In this document: in pieces, positions 60,325-64,000 of the stretch
Layout of the letters: the number at the start of each line of letters is the position of its first letter
Numbering within the stretch: the stretch's first letter is position 1
NCBI RefSeq assembly: GCF_900497805.2
Contig: NW_020954630.1
Location: forward strand, 4,253,573 to 4,317,572
Length of the DNA stretch: 64,000 bases
Source: Vombatus ursinus
Lineage: Eukaryota; Chordata; Mammalia; Diprotodontia; Vombatidae
Direction: 5' to 3'
Translations under genes and position numbers: made by a program
The notes under the pieces: model-generated
Told to the model about the DNA's origin: nothing
Database searches by the model: none
What the model saw: the letters and a program-made list of their open reading frames with translations, nothing else

Positions 60325-60430
60325 TCTAATTCTATAAGTTGCAAAGAAAGTGTCAACCTGCATTAGTAGAGGGAGTTTCCTTACCTGGGAGTTCTCTACA
60401 CCAATTAAGTCATAGATCCAGGCACTATTC
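60325..60430 (+). mobile_element. THER1-like SINE tail
   Basis: 'aagtgtcaacctgcattagt', 'agagggagtttccttacctg' and 'acaccaattaagtcatagat'. Confidence 0.82.
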
Positions 60431-60499
60431 CTATGCCTACTCTTGTGACATAGTATTATTATAATTTAATATATATTATTAGATATCATCATCATAATT

Positions 60500-60612
60500 A
60501 TTCTTCTATGTTCTTTGCCAGCAGGAATTGATTCATTCTATACACTTGTATCCCCAGAGCATAGTTTAGTGCCTGACATATAACAGAAGCTCACTAAGTG
60601 TTTACTGATTGA
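60500..60612 (+). mobile_element. L2 LINE 3' end
   Basis: 'cttgtatccccagagcatag', 'tttagtgcctgacatataac' and 'gtgtttactgattgat'. Confidence 0.82.
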
Positions 60613-60899
60613 TAATATGATGTGATATCCATTCTAGGTTCAGCCAATTCAGTAGAATAGCAGTACTATCACAAATATTACATACATTTGATAGAACAGC
60701 AATAAAAGTACTAATGGATTTCTTCAAAGCAAAAGATAAAGTAACATTTAACTCAGATGCTACTTCCTCTGGTCTCCAGCCCACACTTGTTAATGTTACT
60801 TCCCTTCTCAAAAATGCATTGGGTTTTTTCCCTGTTCTCTTTTTTTTTTTCTTCCTGCTAATGTTCTTGGTGTAATGCTGAGCTTGAGAAACATCTCAT

Positions 60900-61075
60900 A
60901 GACTTAATTTGCCCAGAATATAGAGCTGGTGAAGGATGGTAATTAGAAATGTCTGAAAAGGTAATTTGAAGCTACATTGTGGAAGGCTTTAAATGCCAGG
61001 ACACAGAGTTTATATTTTATCCTAGAGACAATGAGAAGACACTGAATATTTTTAGTTGGGGTCTGACATGGTCAG
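60900..61075 (-). mobile_element. L2 LINE 3'-region fragment, antisense
   Basis: 'ggaaggctttaaatgccagg', 'gagtttatattttatcctag' and 'ggggtctgacatggtcag' are antisense L2 UTR landmarks. Confidence 0.75.
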
Positions 61076-61249
61076 AAATGTCACCTCAGAGCCTCTTCTG
61101 CTTAATGTCAATTTGAATTCATGGATCTATGACCTCTGCACAGGTCAAGTTATATCAAAGAACTGTGCTTCAACCCCCAAATCCTCTGAAACAGATTACA
61201 ACTGTCTCCCGGTGAGAAAAAATACAGGGGGAAGGGTAGCATCCACAGG

Positions 61250-61542
61250 TAGAATAATAATATCTAATATTATTTATCACTTCAAGATTTGCAAGGCACA
61301 TTATTTATATGTATAAATATATGTATACATATGTGCATATGTATATTTCTATCCATACCTAGGTATACAATATCCCATTTGATCCTCACAGCAACTTTGT
61401 GGGGATAGTACTGTTATTATATCTATTTTATAAATAAGGAAACAGAGGCTAAGAGAGCTTAAGCAACTTGCTCAGTCATATCACTACTAAGTATTTGAGA
61501 AAGGTCTAGTGCTCTATTCACTGCACCACCTAACTGCCTCAG
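61250..61542 (-). mobile_element. Type B CORE-SINE with internal TA/TG expansion
   Basis: 'cacttcaagatttgcaaggc', then an expanded 'tatatgtataaatatatgta' stretch (about 61300-61355), 'atttgatcctcacagcaact' and 'gctctattcactgcaccacc'. Confidence 0.9.
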
Positions 61543-62410
61543 TTTTACAATACTTTGCTCAGTGTTGTGTATTTCTATGGAAGGAAACACCTACAGTTCA
61601 CTTTCATGTCAATAAAGAGGTATAGAGAATACAAGAATAAGTTGAATATTGAGAATAAGTTGGAATTGATGTGTTTTGACTCAAAAATGCTTTTGGACAA
61701 AGGGCTCTGCTTATGTTTATTGCAGTAAAAAATAAATCCATCATTTGGTGTTCAATCTAGAATTTCTTACCTTTGCTAGGCTGGTCCTTGAGGATTCAAC
61801 CTATCATGTATTAACAGGTCCATGCTCAAAGCCTTCTTGTATTAGCTGGGACTTGACAGAGATCTCTTGGCATAGTCTTCAAGAACTCAGGCTCACCTCT
61901 GAGCCAAAATGAGGCATCAAATGAGGATTTTAGTGAAAGTAAGGCTGGTTAGAGAGTGATAACATTTTTGAAGCAACAGAGGCCACAGTCAGTGATCTTA
62001 TCAGGTCTTCTAATTTAAACAGAGAGGAAAACTTCCTGGAATGAAGTTTAATGACTAGATGAGTCCCAACTTGCTTCCTTAGAAAATATTTCACTGACAT
62101 TGTGTGTCAATCATCATGAATTCAGGCAGTGGTATTTCTGTCTTTTTCCTATCTTTTAACCCCACTGATATCCTCTTCCCAAGGTGTTATATGTGGTCCC
62201 TTGGCTCTACTTACCTTAGTTGACAAACCAAACTTTACATTGTATGGTTAAGAAAAACAAGCCATCACAGTCAATTGATACAGAAGCCTTTTTCTGTCCT
62301 TCTATGTAGTCCACATAACTCCAGGAAATTCTTACACTAATATCGGAGACGTCACAAAAAATCATAGAAACAACATACACATTAATGCAGATATTTTGCA
62401 TGCCTACACA
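61543..62410. other. Unassigned unique DNA
   Basis: About 870 bp with no recognised repeat, gene or RNA. Confidence 0.35.
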
Positions 62411-62475
62411 TGCATGCAAATAAATATAACTACTTTATATATTACAAATAAATATAAATACTAAATAAATAAATA
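62411..62475. repeat. (AAAT)n / AT-rich stretch
   Basis: 'acaaataaatataaatacta' and 'aaataaataaatatc'. Confidence 0.85.
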
Positions 62476-63477
62476 TCTTTTACATGCATATAAACATAAC
62501 TTCTTTATAGCTGTACAGTTATACTGCATGCTCATTGTTAATTACTTTCCTGACATGTTTCTAGCACTTTTGTTTTATTTAGTATCTATTATTTGGCCTT
62601 GACACAGATACTTCCCATTTAGAAGAATCCAAAGGTGAGTGGGAAATCTCCCACAACTATGAACAGTCTATGAGGTTAGGTGGCTAGGACTATTCTCTGC
62701 CTATTCCTTAAAAACTTTGAATTTAACCTCCTAGGCTGATCTGGGTCTTTATCTCCCCTTCTCTTCTTAGCCAGACCAAGTTCATTGTAGGAGGGTTAAG
62801 ATGAAACAGCCAATCAATATAGACACCTGACTTTTCCCTCACTTTCCTAGGTCACTGAGTATAACAGATTGCCTTAAATTCTTTGTATTACTTGGCTTTC
62901 TGCTTCATTGCTGGAATTACTTTAGTTTTTGATGCTGATTCTATTTCTGCTCCTGAATCTCACTGCTATCTATCACCACAATTTTGCTCAATTTGGAGGC
63001 CAAGCTTTTTGTTGCTGGCCTGTTTGTACTTTGTATTTACTATCCTATTGCCAACCATTTCTCTACAGACAAGCCTCACCTTCCAAACTTTTCTTGATCT
63101 TCCAAGTGTCAAGCAATTTAAGACCAGTGGTATCTCACACAGAGATACCTTATCTAGAAACCTAGAAGACTTTCTCATCTCAGACTGTGACATCTTTTCT
63201 TGACTAGGACCAGTCTGGACATAATAATCCAATGTAAGACTCCTTGGAAATGTTAGTGTTTCCCCATCACATAGAAACCAAAGGTAGAAACATTACAGAA
63301 GACATCTTTACTTCCATCAATGGTCATATAAAATAATTTATTATTCCTTTTTCCGTTATGGTAGCTAAGGTCATGAAAAAAAAATGTTCTATATCCCATC
63401 AAGCCTGAAGCTGTCCTTCCTTGGTATAAGTCTCTGCTGTCCTCCATCTAAAGCATGTTTTCAATTTAAAAGTCAGA
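62476..63477. other. Unassigned unique DNA
   Basis: About 1 kb without recognised repeats. A 106-codon plus-strand frame (62883-63203) and an 88-codon minus-strand frame overlap each other. Neither has a motif I recognise or consensus splice sites, so I do not call a gene. Confidence 0.4.
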
Positions 63478-63722
63478 CAAAATGACAATAATAGCTTATG
63501 TTCGTATGGTATTTTTAGATTCTCCAAGTTCTTTGCATGATGCATCATATTAACTTTACAATAAGTATATCAAGTAAATAGTATCTCCATTTTACAGATG
63601 AAGAAGGTTAAACTCAGACAGGTTAATGATTTGTCCAGAGACACACAGCTATTAAGTAACAGAGATGGGTTTTAAACCCAGGTATTCCCAGCTCTAAGAT
63701 TTACCAATTTTACCATGCTATA
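63478..63722 (-). mobile_element. Type B/MIR SINE
   Basis: 'atgatgcatcatattaactt' (degenerate), 'atctccattttacagatgaa', 'agagacacacagctattaag' and 'ttaaacccaggtattcccag'. Confidence 0.82.
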
Positions 63723-64000
63723 TCCCAAAGTATAACTCATTGAACTTATCTAGTGGGAAGAAAAACTGCTTTAGATTTGGAGTGAAATAATATTTATATG
63801 GAAGTTCAGATTTTTATTTTCATGATGTTGGTCACTAGTTGCCAAGCTCCTCTCTCTGTTTTATGCATTCTGGGTTAGGATTTCTTTTCATGAATATAAA
63901 ATTGATAATATGGGAAGCATCTTATATATAAATACAAACTAATTGAATATGTCTGGTATGTCCTTGCTACTGTTCCCTCTGTCTTATCAATGTGGCTCTG
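63723..64000. other. No recognised feature to window end
   Basis: AT-rich unassigned sequence. Confidence 0.35.

Noticed and set aside
62883-63203. 106-codon plus-strand frame with a hydrophobic middle
   Set aside because: Overlaps an 88-codon frame on the other strand, pyrimidine-biased sequence, no recognised motif or splice sites.

Overview
The window is non-coding, repeat-dense mammalian DNA, almost certainly from a marsupial. The clearest sign is its set of young SINEs. They have the tRNA-derived head 'gaggcagctaggtggcacag' and one of two 3' halves: type A carries 'ccaagaaaaccccaaatggg', type B carries 'ttgttgtgaggat' and ends in a 'gctattatta'-like tail. They sit among MIR, MIR3-like and THER1-like SINEs, many L2 copies, CR1/L3 3' ends, L1 copies with the marsupial 3' end, hAT-type DNA transposons and one Tigger1-like copy. 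Family names come from recognition by eye, not a database search, and repeat boundaries are approximate (about 5-20 bp) unless a target-site duplication (TSD) is given.

No protein-coding gene, tRNA or intact RNA gene could be supported. Open frames up to about 139 codons occur on both strands, but they fall in L2, CT-rich, microsatellite or unassigned DNA and look like chance frames. The single exon-like exception is a minus-strand segment at 8003-8350: it is open for about 112 codons and ends at a perfect CAG/GTGAGT donor. The window could be intergenic or a large intron; the sequence does not decide.

Layout. 1-13 kb: scattered L2, MIR and CR1/L3 pieces, with several repeat-free blocks that look like conserved non-coding elements (4.3, 7.3 and 9.4 kb), plus the exon-like segment. 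13-25 kb: SINE-rich, with a ~115-bp tandem repeat, a GA-rich tract and a perfect 13-bp hairpin. 25-26 kb: an eroded 20-23-bp minisatellite next to a CpG-containing unique block. 26-29 kb: three L2 3' ends in the same orientation. 30.3-31.7 kb: a 1.4-kb 5'-truncated L1 on the minus strand. 33.8-37.6 kb: one long L2 copy carrying several later insertions, including a near full-length 7SL RNA retropseudogene with its own TSD, itself split by a SINE fragment. 38-46 kb: L2, SINEs and an L1 3' end. 47.5-49.2 kb: Tigger1-like element followed by an old L1 split by an hAT element. 50-51 kb: unassigned DNA. 51-64 kb: SINE-rich, with a 10-N gap at 55664-55673 flanked by two copies of the same GGAA-repeat locus (a likely assembly false duplication), an old L1 and further candidate conserved blocks.

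Nothing here works as a gene system. What can be read is the layered history of insertions (L2 first, then MIR/THER1, 7SL and DNA transposons, then type A/B SINEs) and a handful of short blocks free of recognised repeats that may be regulatory.
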